Of a stretch of 64,000 nt of DNA, positions 25,478-32,676 are shown in pieces. Location of the stretch: NCBI RefSeq assembly GCF_001022965.1, contig NZ_LECZ01000027.1, positions 620,001-684,000 on the forward strand, in the 5' to 3' direction. A model generated the notes under the pieces. The model was not told where the DNA came from. It saw nothing but the letters and a program-made list of their open reading frames with translations, and did not search any database. Source of the DNA: Enterobacter genomosp. O (GTDB taxonomy: Bacteria > Pseudomonadota > Gammaproteobacteria > Enterobacterales > Enterobacteriaceae). The number at the start of each line of letters is the position of its first letter. Position 1 is the first letter of the stretch. A program made the position numbers and the translations under genes.

Positions 25478-26014
25478 TCACATAGATTGTCTTAACCACT
25501 CACTCAGTGTGAGAGAAAAAAGCAGGCTAGGCGGCGCATCTTTCACATCATGAATCTCTTTTATGTATTGCAACCCCGCTTTTTGAAGAACTTTCTGCGA
25601 TGCCACGTGATGACCTCTTACTACGGCAGATATCTCAGTCAGCTTTAACTCACCAAATCCATATCTGATAGAGCTTTTCGAAAACTCTGTTGCCAGACCT
25701 TTTCCCCATGCCTCTGTGGCGAAACGATATCCTAAATTATTAATTACGATATCCGCATAACTGCTGACGCTCAGCCCACCAAAACCAATGATTCTTTCAG
25801 GACTTTCCTGTAACGCGATTGCCCAGTTTCCAAAGCCGTGCGTTTCCCAGTGGTTGATCCAACGGGCTAAGACAGTTTGTGCATGCTGTATGTCCGGATA
25901 TGGCCCTGCTGGATTAAAGGTGTTCGTAGCCGGGTCGCCATAAATTCTGAAAAGATCATCCAGGTCAGACGTCGTTACGGGGCGAAGGTGCAGTCGGGAG
26001 GATTGAAGTTGCAA
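25478..26014 (-). CDS. GNAT acetyltransferase (RimJ/RimL type)
   Basis: A 178-residue N-acetyltransferase: opening LHLRPVTTSDLDDLFRIYGDP, then RIIGFGGLSV and the acetyl-CoA region GYRFATEAWGKGLATEFSK (the Q/R-x-x-G-x-G/A loop reads WGKGLA), and finally SQKVLQKAGLQYIKEI. RimJ/RimL-type members acetylate protein N-termini, peptides or small molecules; the substrate is unknown. The start is a TTG at 26014 with AGGAA seven bases upstream. Confidence 0.83.
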   Translation of the reverse strand: MQLQSSRLHLRPVTTSDLDDLFRIYGDPATNTFNPAGPYPDIQHAQTVLARWINHWETHGFGNWAIALQESPERIIGFGGLSVSSYADIVINNLGYRFATEAWGKGLATEFSKSSIRYGFGELKLTEISAVVRGHHVASQKVLQKAGLQYIKEIHDVKDAPPSLLFSLTLSEWLRQSM

Positions 26015-26204
26015 AACAATTTCCTGAATAATGAGCTTATTGGCTTAGTGATAGAACTGTTTTTATAGTAAGAAAAAAGCAGGTTCGCAACACCGTGCCA
26101 GGAATGGATGCTAGCGTCATTTATTATCTCACCTTCTGCAGAATTGCTCTGAACATTTCCATCTCGCTATCTTTCCTGTTTGTAGTAATAGCTTCTAAGG
26201 AGTG

Positions 26205-27245
26205 CTATTTATTTATAAAGCGTGATGGCCGGTAACATTGCGGGATTGCATTGCTCTGCACCTCGCGTAACTCCTCTGAAACCACTCTGCCAATCGTCGC
26301 TGCGCACGTCACGGCTGGGTGCATTGAAGCGACGTAAACGCTCCTGCTCTCATCCGTAAAACCAAGAACGGGATACCCATCCTGAATAACAGGACGCTCT
26401 CCTGTTGAGTACTGAATGAGAGCAGCCGACTCTGCGCCCGTGAGCCTGCTTCTTACCGCACGTTGTGCAGCCTCCACCGTTTCTTTGACGTTGCCGCTTG
26501 CCGGGTAATCTTCTGCGGCTAATAACTCACCGTTGCGCGCTTGCCGAACCTCAATATCATCACCTGAGACGATCGTATTGACCACGCGCTGGGGGACCGT
26601 AAAGCGCAGTAATATAGCCGGTGATGACAGAACCGGAACATGGATACCCACCCGCTCAGTCAGCGCTGGAATACCTGTCCCACAGGCCAGCACGACGCAA
26701 TCTGCATCCAGTTTACCCCGAGAGGTCAGGACGCCTGTCACCCTCCCCTCCGTCATGCAAAGATCCGTAACGGTTGTTTGCGTATTTAGCACGATGCCTT
26801 TTTCACAGGCTTTTTCGAGCAATAGTCGCGTTGCGCTGGCGGCATCAATGGCACCATCTTTTACAGCATAGCGGGCCTGTGAGGGAGGATTTATCAGGGC
26901 AGGCACAAGACGGGTAATTTCAGCCTTATCGATGAGACGTTCGCCCTGCCGGCAGGACCCGGATGCCGTGCCGTAGCTTAACGAACCACTCCATTGAATG
27001 TGAAGTCCAGGAATGTGTTCTTCCAGCCTGTGCCAGTCCGCAAGTGCGATGCGCCGGATAAACACGTCGGCCGCATCATCCTTCACCACACCGGTCAGCC
27101 AGCCAAACGCATTACCTGTCGCACCTGAGGCAGGCATATCGTGTTCAACAAGTGTGACGTCAAATTCACCGTGGTCGAGATGCCATGCAATGGATACGCC
27201 AGTGATCCCAGCCCCTACGATAACGATCCTTTTTTTATGGGTCAC
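26205..27245 (-). CDS. FAD-dependent amino-acid oxidase/dehydrogenase (DadA/glycine-oxidase type)
   Basis: A flavoprotein of about 346 residues with the dinucleotide motif IVIVGAGITGVSIAWHL at its start, the substrate-domain stretch GNAFGWLTGVVKDD, a middle VVLACGTG and a C-terminal FAD loop near TGERPVIQDGYPVLGFTD. Such enzymes oxidise D-amino acids, glycine or N-methylated amino acids. The GTG at 27245 was preferred because AGGAG lies eight to ten bases ahead; an ATG nine codons upstream (27272) has no ribosome site. The substrate is unknown and there are no partner genes. Confidence 0.8.
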   Translation of the reverse strand: MTHKKRIVIVGAGITGVSIAWHLDHGEFDVTLVEHDMPASGATGNAFGWLTGVVKDDAADVFIRRIALADWHRLEEHIPGLHIQWSGSLSYGTASGSCRQGERLIDKAEITRLVPALINPPSQARYAVKDGAIDAASATRLLLEKACEKGIVLNTQTTVTDLCMTEGRVTGVLTSRGKLDADCVVLACGTGIPALTERVGIHVPVLSSPAILLRFTVPQRVVNTIVSGDDIEVRQARNGELLAAEDYPASGNVKETVEAAQRAVRSRLTGAESAALIQYSTGERPVIQDGYPVLGFTDESRSVYVASMHPAVTCAATIGRVVSEELREVQSNAIPQCYRPSRFINK

Positions 27246-27399
27246 GGTGCCCGTCTCCTGTGTGGGGAACATGTCATGCCATGATGCGAAAGTAATCTCT
27301 TACAGGTTATTTTGTAGGATTGCAAAATTCGCGGGCAAAACGGTTCAGGACAGCGGTTTTCGTCGTAAGCTTCTTGCTCAAAAAAAATATCTTGTCGCT

Positions 27400-27423
27400 G
27401 TCCGTTTTGTGCCAAGAGCAGAC
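27400..27423. repeat. 24-bp dispersed palindrome, copy D
   Basis: GTCCGTTTTG-TGCCAAG-AGCAGAC, 24 bp. It shares the outer arms and the interior TGCCA with copy A at 13446, 14 kb away. It lies in the 320-bp gap 27246-27565, which otherwise should hold promoters of the two divergent genes and shows no other gene. Confidence 0.55.
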
Positions 27424-27565
27424 ATTCTTTATGCGAGTGAATTTAATTATAATAACTTAAAGTTGGACTCGCTTGTTTAGGGGGGCTAACCCGTGGTTAA
27501 ATACAGACTGCCGTTAAAATAAGCATTAGGCTACTTTGAAATTTATCAGTCGTCACGGAGAAACT

Positions 27566-28093
27566 ATGAGAATTCCAACTAGTCGTAACCCCAAGTTGAT
27601 GTCGAGCCTCAACCCAAACCTGACGAGCAGTATTAATCCTAAGCTAACTAGCAGCATTAACCCAAAGCTGACATCAAGCATCAATCCCAAACTGTCCTCA
27701 AGTATCAATCCTGCGCTTACATCGAGCATAAACCCCAAGTTGACCAGTTCAATCAACTACAAGCTCATGTCAAGCAAAAATCCAAATCTCACGTCAAGCA
27801 TCAATCCCAAGCTAACCTCATCGATCAACCCAAATATATCGTCTAACATTCCAGGATTATATTTATTTGATCTAGCACTAAATGCGGTAGGATTCACCGT
27901 ATCGTCAACTCCGAACTACTGGTTGTTATTTGATCCACACTGTCAATTTATTGGTGTTGCTGTTAATTGTCGGCAGAATTTTTTCATTGAATTTGATCTG
28001 GATAATAATTTTGTTGGATTCTTTATTCACGCCAAAGATCAAAGCTGGTTAAGATTCAACATAAATAACGACTGGGTGGGGCTGACCACATAA
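27566..28093 (+). CDS. Octapeptide-repeat protein with C-terminal four-blade (4-fold beta-flower-like) domain
   Basis: A 175-residue protein in two parts. Residues 8-95 are eleven tandem octapeptides of consensus N-P-K-L-T-S-S-I. Residues 97-175 hold four blades with an exact 21-residue period: Phe-Asp/Asn at 101, 122, 143 and 164, and Gly at 109, 130, 151 and 172. The second part fits what I know as the 4-fold beta-flower domain (inference, not searched). The start at 27566 has GGAG six bases ahead; an earlier ATG at 27536 lacks one. No signal peptide or membrane segment is seen. The alternating Leu/Ile and Thr-Ser-Ser pattern suggests a beta-solenoid. It is AT-rich compared with the backbone and is followed 98 bp later by an AbiV-like gene on the same strand. 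Function unknown. Confidence 0.75.
   Translation: MRIPTSRNPKLMSSLNPNLTSSINPKLTSSINPKLTSSINPKLSSSINPALTSSINPKLTSSINYKLMSSKNPNLTSSINPKLTSSINPNISSNIPGLYLFDLALNAVGFTVSSTPNYWLLFDPHCQFIGVAVNCRQNFFIEFDLDNNFVGFFIHAKDQSWLRFNINNDWVGLTT
27587..27850 (+). repeat. Eleven 24-bp coding tandem repeats
   Basis: Each unit encodes one octapeptide (N-P-x-L-T/M/S-S-S-I). The DNA copies differ greatly at synonymous sites (Leu as CTG, CTA, TTG, CTT, CTC; Ser as AGC, TCA, TCG, AGT), so the array is old and kept by selection on the protein. Confidence 0.9.
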
Positions 28094-28191
28094 CCTTACT
28101 AGTACGCGTCACAATGCACTATATAAAAACATGGCTTTCCCGCTCTCTATCGGAGTGTATTCCAAGAGTAAATTTTTGAAGCGGAGTATAA

Positions 28192-28845
28192 GTGAAAAAA
28201 CACGAAGGCATGTCAAAATACAAGCTGAATAAAATAGCTGCTGAGTCTTTGAGAAATAGTATCCGTCTTCATTTTGACTCAATGCTGCTCTATGAGAACG
28301 GTTCGTATCCAAGTGCATTTCAGCTTTCAGTCCTGGCGCTTGAAGAGTTCTCAAAGGCCATCTGGGTAGATCACTACATTTGGTCATCTGAAACTAATGA
28401 GGGCTATCCAGATGTTCAATTTGAGCAGGCATGGTTAAAACTTCTATATCTACATCCCAAAAAACAGTGGAACTTTGTAGCAAAAGAAATAGATGATTAT
28501 TCTCCAGGTTTTATTTCCATGATACAGAATAGAGAATTAGAAGAGAAAAAACAGAATTCTATATACGTTGGTTTGTCTCGCATGAAAGGAGTTGTTGATA
28601 TAGATAGCCGAGTCTCTACCCCTTGGAGAATTAAACAAAAAGATGCCAGGCAGTTTATATCAGTTATCAATGATGAATTACTAAGGATAGCTGTGAGAAT
28701 TGAGGAGAATGAATTTTATTTCGAAGGAGGAAAAGGAATGGATGAAGTATTTGATTATGAAATCTATAAAAATCTTTTGCAATGGCCTCATAAAAGCGGA
28801 ATGAAAAATAATAGGTGGAGGAAGAAAAACCATCTACGGAAATAA
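28192..28845 (+). CDS. AbiV-like abortive-infection HEPN protein
   Basis: A 217-residue protein whose N-terminal part fits the AbiV family (HEPN_AbiV): KIAAESLRNSIRLHFDSMLL, ENGSYPSAFQLSVLALEEFS and KAIWVDHYIW, with the conserved 'A-x-x-L-x-x-L-E-E-x-x-K-A' core. In Lactococcus AbiV blocks phage protein synthesis after infection; homologues are found in many genomes, often near other defence genes. A convincing R-x4-6-H ribonuclease motif is not obvious to me (RNSIRLH at the N-terminus is the only near match). The start is a GTG at 28192 with GGAG upstream. Its codon use is AT-rich. It follows the octapeptide/beta-flower gene on the same strand. Confidence 0.7.
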   Translation: MKKHEGMSKYKLNKIAAESLRNSIRLHFDSMLLYENGSYPSAFQLSVLALEEFSKAIWVDHYIWSSETNEGYPDVQFEQAWLKLLYLHPKKQWNFVAKEIDDYSPGFISMIQNRELEEKKQNSIYVGLSRMKGVVDIDSRVSTPWRIKQKDARQFISVINDELLRIAVRIEENEFYFEGGKGMDEVFDYEIYKNLLQWPHKSGMKNNRWRKKNHLRK

Positions 28846-28890
28846 TAACTTTTTGTTTGTGACTTTCTCTCCCAGCGCCTATCTCCAGCC

Positions 28891-28914
28891 GTCCGCTTCT
28901 CGTTCTCAGCAGAC
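28891..28914. repeat. 24-bp dispersed palindrome, copy E
   Basis: GTCCGCT-N10-AGCAGAC, in the 218-bp gap between convergent AbiV-like and GIY-YIG genes. The remainder of that gap is AT-rich with no gene visible. Confidence 0.55.
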
Positions 28915-29063
28915 CGTTATCGGCAGGTGCTTGTCTGCTGCGCGTCAGAAGCATATATAATTCGTTAACCAATGGGTGAAAAAATACTTCTGGAACATAT
29001 TAACACTTCATTATTTTAAATTACTTCTTCATCAATGAATAAATAATTTCATAGTTAAAAAAA

Positions 29064-29735
29064 TTAAATCTTATTTTTATGATTAATTTGCTTTGCTAAT
29101 GAGCTATAAACCAAATCAACGAAAACATATTTTTCACATTCCCAAGGTTCACTACTAGATGGATTTACTAAATCTGGCTTCCCCCCCATTAGACTATGTA
29201 TGTGCGAATAAATACCCATTCTTTCTGAGAGTTGCATTAGTTTTACTTGATGTTCTGGTGGGAGCATTTTATTTTTAAACCATGTTGTAAATATATGTTT
29301 AGTAAGCTCTTTAGTACAAATAAACCATTCACCCTGACGTCTTTCATTGCTAAATTTTTCATGTAGATACTTTTCTTTTTCTGATCCGCCAGGTTCCAAA
29401 GCGTGTAATATTAATTGACCAAATGTACCTGTTTGCAGGTTAGACAATCTTTTTAGCACATTATTGGAACGTCCTATTTTCACATACAGTCCCGAGTAAG
29501 GATTATTTATATCTGAAGAACCGGCCCAAGTATCAGGCACTTGTAAAATATAATAAATACTACTTACTTTCCCACTTGATACATTATTTGCCCAAATCTG
29601 CCATTCTTCCATCCAGCTGTTTGCAGCTTCCCTCGAGTCAAAGGCATGACTTGTATGGTATAATTCACCACTATCCAATAACATATCGAACACATATTTT
29701 CCACTCTCTATTATTCTTAAGTTGTCGGCTTTCAT
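29064..29735 (-). CDS. T5orf172/GIY-YIG-type nuclease-like protein
   Basis: A 223-residue protein. Residues about 58-140 show the T5orf172 (MUG113) variant of the GIY-YIG fold: IYYI at 60-63, LYVKIGRS at 83-90, KRLSNLQTG at 95-103, the glutamate region EKEKYLHEKF at 119-128 and GEWF at 135-138. The N- and C-terminal parts are not recognised. Such proteins occur in phages, satellites and defence islands and are presumed nucleases; activity is unproven. It is convergent with the AbiV-like gene and strongly AT-rich, a sign of transfer. Upstream (29736-29989) is 254 bp of AT-rich sequence without a gene. Confidence 0.75.
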   Translation of the reverse strand: MKADNLRIIESGKYVFDMLLDSGELYHTSHAFDSREAANSWMEEWQIWANNVSSGKVSSIYYILQVPDTWAGSSDINNPYSGLYVKIGRSNNVLKRLSNLQTGTFGQLILHALEPGGSEKEKYLHEKFSNERRQGEWFICTKELTKHIFTTWFKNKMLPPEHQVKLMQLSERMGIYSHIHSLMGGKPDLVNPSSSEPWECEKYVFVDLVYSSLAKQINHKNKI

Positions 29736-29989
29736 GGAAGTACCTCACAAATATACAGGAATATATAAAAAGAACTTTACTACATTTGTTAATGTGAAAT
29801 CCATTCTTATTGTTTCAATTACAATATCCTCATCGATTATGTTACCACATAACTCTTGCATTATTTAATGCACGCGACTCATTGCTAGTGATAACGGTTT
29901 TAATGTTTTCTTCTCACTCTAAGCTAACTTTAAAAATAAACTTGATCTAAAATATATCAAAATAGATTGTTAGTTTAGATATCCTATTT

Positions 29990-30187
29990 TTAATCACTTA
30001 GAGGATCAACCTGATTTTCTCTAATAAGATTTCGCAACGCAGTACGAGCAGCGGCGACTTCTGTCATCCCATTAAGAGCCACGCTGGACTGCCCTCCTCT
30101 AACCCCAAAGACTGTGACCATGTTCTCTTCACAGAAAAACTCCGCTTCATACTGAAGGCCATCTTTCTCTACGCGAATATATGACAT
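29990..30187 (-). CDS. Small protein of unknown function
   Basis: A 65-residue acidic-to-neutral protein opening MSYIRVEKDGLQYEAEFFCE and containing AAARTALRNLIRE, a short helix. GAGG lies six bases ahead of its ATG, and the beta-strand-then-helix pattern is plausible for a real small domain. I do not recognise a family. It is the last gene of the AT-rich block. Confidence 0.5.
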   Translation of the reverse strand: MSYIRVEKDGLQYEAEFFCEENMVTVFGVRGGQSSVALNGMTEVAAARTALRNLIRENQVDPLSD

Positions 30188-30500
30188 AACAACCTCATTT
30201 CAATATCTTTTGCTTGAATTATATATTCACAAAATAATTTAAGCAATCTGGCCTAAGACTTTACACTAAGCTTGCCTTGTAAGCATCCTGCAAGTATTCC
30301 AGTAAAATGAATCATTCGCTTTGAGAATATGTCCAAAGAACGGTTCAGGTATCCTCTCAGGCTAATATCCGTTTCTCGCTCTTAGCAGACCTAACGTTAC
30401 CTAATCCCCCCAACGCCCCCCGCCACAAAACCTGGTAGCTATACAAACACGCCAGATTCTCACGTTAATACGCATTCCCCCTATCAACGAGGAAACGCGC
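30188..30500. other. 313-bp intergenic region with palindrome copy F
   Basis: Divergent promoters of the 65-residue gene and the NTF2-like gene are expected here. At 30367-30390 lies TCCGTTTCTCGCTCTTAGCAGA, a degraded copy of the 24-bp palindrome closest to copy E. I see no other gene. Confidence 0.45.
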
Positions 30501-30911
30501 ATGCCCCAACACCCGCTACGCCAGATAATCGAATCCTGCGACCACGCCATCACCACTAAAAACTATGACGCGTTGATGGAGTTCTACGCCGAAGACGCAG
30601 CCCTGGTAGTTAAACCCGGCATGACCGTTAAAGGCAAAGAAAACATCCGCAGCGCATTTATTGCTATCTCTGATTATTTTCAGGACCAGCTGATAGTCGA
30701 ACAAGGGGAAATGCAGGTGATCGAAGGCGGCGGCAATGCCCTCGTTATCATGGAAACCGTTCTGCGTTTTCCTGATGGTCAGGGTGGGATAACGGAAATG
30801 TCGCGCCGCGCAACCTATGTTTTTCGACAGGAAAACGACGGTCGCTGGCTTTGTACCATCGACAACTCCTACGGAACGTCGCTTCTGGATACGGGGAACG
30901 CATCACATTAA
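30501..30911 (+). CDS. NTF2-like (SnoaL/DUF4440-type) protein
   Basis: A 136-residue protein with the NTF2-like fold pattern: helix ACDHAITTKNYDALMEF-like opening (IESCDHAITTKNYDALMEFY), AEDAALVVKPGMTVKGKENI, then strands ending WLCTIDNSYGTSLL. Such small cone-shaped proteins act as enzymes or binding modules (YybH/SgcJ-type); no activity can be assigned. GAGGAAA precedes the start. Confidence 0.78.
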   Translation: MPQHPLRQIIESCDHAITTKNYDALMEFYAEDAALVVKPGMTVKGKENIRSAFIAISDYFQDQLIVEQGEMQVIEGGGNALVIMETVLRFPDGQGGITEMSRRATYVFRQENDGRWLCTIDNSYGTSLLDTGNASH

Positions 30912-30955
30912 TCACGGTTTCAAAGGGGCGCTACCGCCCCTCTACGCCAGCACCC

Positions 30956-31411
30956 TTAATGCGCAGTAATGCGCGGCTCCTTCACGAACTCAGCCAGCAG
31001 CCACACCATATCGTGCAGCAAGCCCGTCAGCTCTTTCGCTACGGGAGCGGGCAGCGTTCCCCCCATAACCGCTTGCGTCAGCGCCAGTGCATAGTCCACC
31101 TGAGTCAGGGTGTCCTGCCAGCAGTCCGGCACGCAGGAGTTCATTTTCTCCCCCATGATCAACTGCGCGATCAGGTCCGGCGGAAGATCGACATCGCAGA
31201 GTTCCCGCAGCTTGCGCAGAGCCTGAAGGAGACGGTCGCAAAGCACGGTAAACAGATTCGCATCCTCGATTTCGACCAGCACGCTCACCAGCGCGGCGCA
31301 GCTGTCAGCGACGTCAAAAAGATCGGCATCAGCCGGAAGCGGCCGGGAGATAAGGTGCTGAATGACGTTTTCGTCAGACGGGAGATAAGTCAGGGTTGGG
31401 ATAGTAGCCAT
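30956..31411 (-). CDS. P4-satellite-type orf151-like protein (remnant of a satellite)
   Basis: A 151-residue helical protein opening MATIPTLTYLPSDENVIQHL, with DLFDVADSCAALVSVLVEIE, VDLPPDLIAQLIMGEKMNSC and LLHDMVWLLAEFVKEPRITA. From memory it resembles the uncharacterised protein (orf151 type) encoded just after the immunity region and kil in P4-like phage satellites; I could not search it. The region upstream (31412-31620) has the repeat layout of a P4 immunity locus, which supports the idea. The expected downstream satellite genes (primase/helicase alpha) and integrase are absent, so this would be a leftover. Confidence 0.5.
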   Translation of the reverse strand: MATIPTLTYLPSDENVIQHLISRPLPADADLFDVADSCAALVSVLVEIEDANLFTVLCDRLLQALRKLRELCDVDLPPDLIAQLIMGEKMNSCVPDCWQDTLTQVDYALALTQAVMGGTLPAPVAKELTGLLHDMVWLLAEFVKEPRITAH

Positions 31412-31454
31412 AGTAAGGCATCCTCAGTGTGTAAATTGGGTGAACCACCCGATG

Positions 31455-31619
31455 AGTTCCTACGCTCGAGGGGGTAGCGCTGACAGAGGTAGGAATGCCG
31501 CCCACAGAGAAAACGGCCAGCCTTACGGCTGCTCCGCCAGCGCCACCGCAATTTTAACGAGTTCGGCGCTGCCGCGACATATAAATATCGCTCTGTAGAT
31601 GCGGGTTCCTACGCCCGAT
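31455..31619 (-). ncRNA. Candidate P4-type immunity RNA region (C4/CI antisense RNA)
   Basis: Two direct repeats GRGTTCCTACGCYCGA (31455-31470 and 31604-31619) flank a segment containing GTAGGAA (31489-31495), the complement of their core TTCCTAC. P4 immunity works by this layout: seqB in the CI RNA pairs with seqA and seqC in the operon leader to cause early termination. The orientation (minus strand, ahead of the orf151-like gene) also fits. Exact RNA ends cannot be given. The whole 31412-31740 stretch holds no other credible gene. Confidence 0.5.
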
Positions 31620-31740
31620 TGCGGATGTGCCGCAACGCAGGCACTTTACGACCCCGATCGGTTGAAGAAAAGACATAACCCTGAATTTCACACGGTTACT
31701 TTGCGGTTTGCGAGGCGCCTTCCAGAATGACAACGCGGCC

Positions 31741-31770
31741 CTAAACTTTAAGGGTATCAATCACCGCTCT
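31741..31770 (-). pseudogene. Tail of a LysR gene (last nine codons and stop)
   Basis: On the minus strand this reads RAVIDTLKV and a TAG stop. The intact LysR at 32677-33561 ends RAVIDTLRI and TAG, with matching bases beyond the stop too. Upstream the body is gone and rarA-derived DNA follows. Confidence 0.7.
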
Positions 31771-31850
31771 CGCTGGGCTTCGACTCCCAGCAGTCCTTCA
31801 ACCGCAGCTTTAAGCGTCAGTATGGTCAGGCGCCTGGGGCATGACGGCGG
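31771..31850 (+). pseudogene. 80-bp duplicated fragment of rarA
   Basis: Bases 31771-31850 match rarA 24559-24638 at 78 of 80 positions (differences at 31781 and 31844). It covers the second helix-turn-helix region and most of the C-terminus of RarA. Both edges are abrupt: LysR tail on the left, HxlR gene on the right. It is antisense to the end of the HxlR reading frame. Confidence 0.92.
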
Positions 31851-32313
31851 CGTATTGGCTATCGTGAAACGTTAACCGAACGTTTTTAGGGTCAACGAAC
31901 TTACCGTCGGCGGTAACATAGGCGCTATTCACCACTTCTCCACTTTCTTTGTCTGTTAAGGCAATATGCGGTGCGTCGTGCAGTATGTTTTTATGACCCC
32001 ACTCCATCAAAGAGAAAAGAATCGGCGCAAGGCTGCGGCTTTTGGCGGTGAGAACATACTCATACCGTTCACGCGCCCCTTCTTCCTGATAAGGGATTTT
32101 GCAAAGCAGGCCGAGTTCAGTCATTTTTTTTAACCGGTTCGCCAACGTCTGCCTGGTGATTTTTGTATGATCCCGTATCGTTTCAAAGCGTGTTACCCCA
32201 TAAAACGCCTCCCTCAGAATCAACAAAACCCATTGATCGCCAAGAAGCTCAGCGGCCGCCGCTAGCCCACAAAGCTCAGGTAATAAGTACGGTAATGATT
32301 TATTTTTTGACAT
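31810..32313 (-). CDS. HxlR-family regulator with a recombined C-terminus
   Basis: A 167-residue winged-helix regulator of the HxlR family: CGLAAAAELLGDQWVLLILR, FETIRDHTKITRQTLANRLK, KKMTELGLLCKIPYQEEGAR and YVLTAKSRSLAPILFSLMEW. These dimeric regulators often respond to reactive aldehydes, quinones or redox stress. The last residues, MPQAPDHTDA, are read from the antisense strand of the rarA fragment (31810-31850), so the natural C-terminus was replaced by recombination; the DNA-binding core is intact. It is divergent from a tautomerase gene (61-bp gap), its probable target. The start is weakly supported by a ribosome site. Confidence 0.82.
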   Translation of the reverse strand: MSKNKSLPYLLPELCGLAAAAELLGDQWVLLILREAFYGVTRFETIRDHTKITRQTLANRLKKMTELGLLCKIPYQEEGARERYEYVLTAKSRSLAPILFSLMEWGHKNILHDAPHIALTDKESGEVVNSAYVTADGKFVDPKNVRLTFHDSQYAAVMPQAPDHTDA

Positions 32314-32374
32314 ATCTTCGTTTGCCTCGTAACCTGAGTATGATTTAAAGACTCAGTTATTTAAGGAGAATACA

Positions 32375-32611
32375 ATGCCCTTCGTAAATGTGCAAACCAT
32401 TAAAGGAATTATGAATTCGGAGCAAAAAAAAGAACTGCTACGTCGTATGACTGACCTTGTTGTTGAAATTGAGGGAAACGGCGATCCTGAATTCCGGCGT
32501 TCAGTATGGATCCGTATTGACGAGCATGAACCGGAACAGTGGAGTCTTGGGGGAATACAGCCCACATCTGAAATGATTGCTGCAAAATTTGCCTCACCAC
32601 AGCGGTCCTGA
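32375..32611 (+). CDS. 4-Oxalocrotonate tautomerase-family enzyme (PptA-like)
   Basis: A 78-residue tautomerase: after the initiator Met comes Pro, the catalytic base at the N-terminus of the mature enzyme (MPFVNVQTIKGIMNSEQKKE), with WIRIDEHEPEQWSLGG near the C-terminus. The family tautomerises enols of 2-oxo acids. AAGGAGA lies ahead of the start. It is divergent from an HxlR regulator, and the pair probably forms a small stress or aromatic-compound response unit (inference). Confidence 0.85.
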   Translation: MPFVNVQTIKGIMNSEQKKELLRRMTDLVVEIEGNGDPEFRRSVWIRIDEHEPEQWSLGGIQPTSEMIAAKFASPQRS

Positions 32612-32676
32612 TTTATTTTTAGTCATAGCCCACCGGCGGGCATTTTGAATGTCCGCTCTCATGATGTTATGCCGCC

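Noticed and set aside
27587..27850. Tandem 24-bp repeats that could be mistaken for a CRISPR array
   Set aside because: There are no spacers; the units are contiguous, in frame and code for an octapeptide repeat.
31554..31760. 68-codon minus-strand frame between the orf151-like gene and the scar
   Set aside because: It crosses the LysR remnant, has no recognisable domain and no good ribosome site.
32651..32674. Palindrome copy near the LysR 3' end
   Set aside because: Only the left arm GTCCGCT is present; the right arm is missing.
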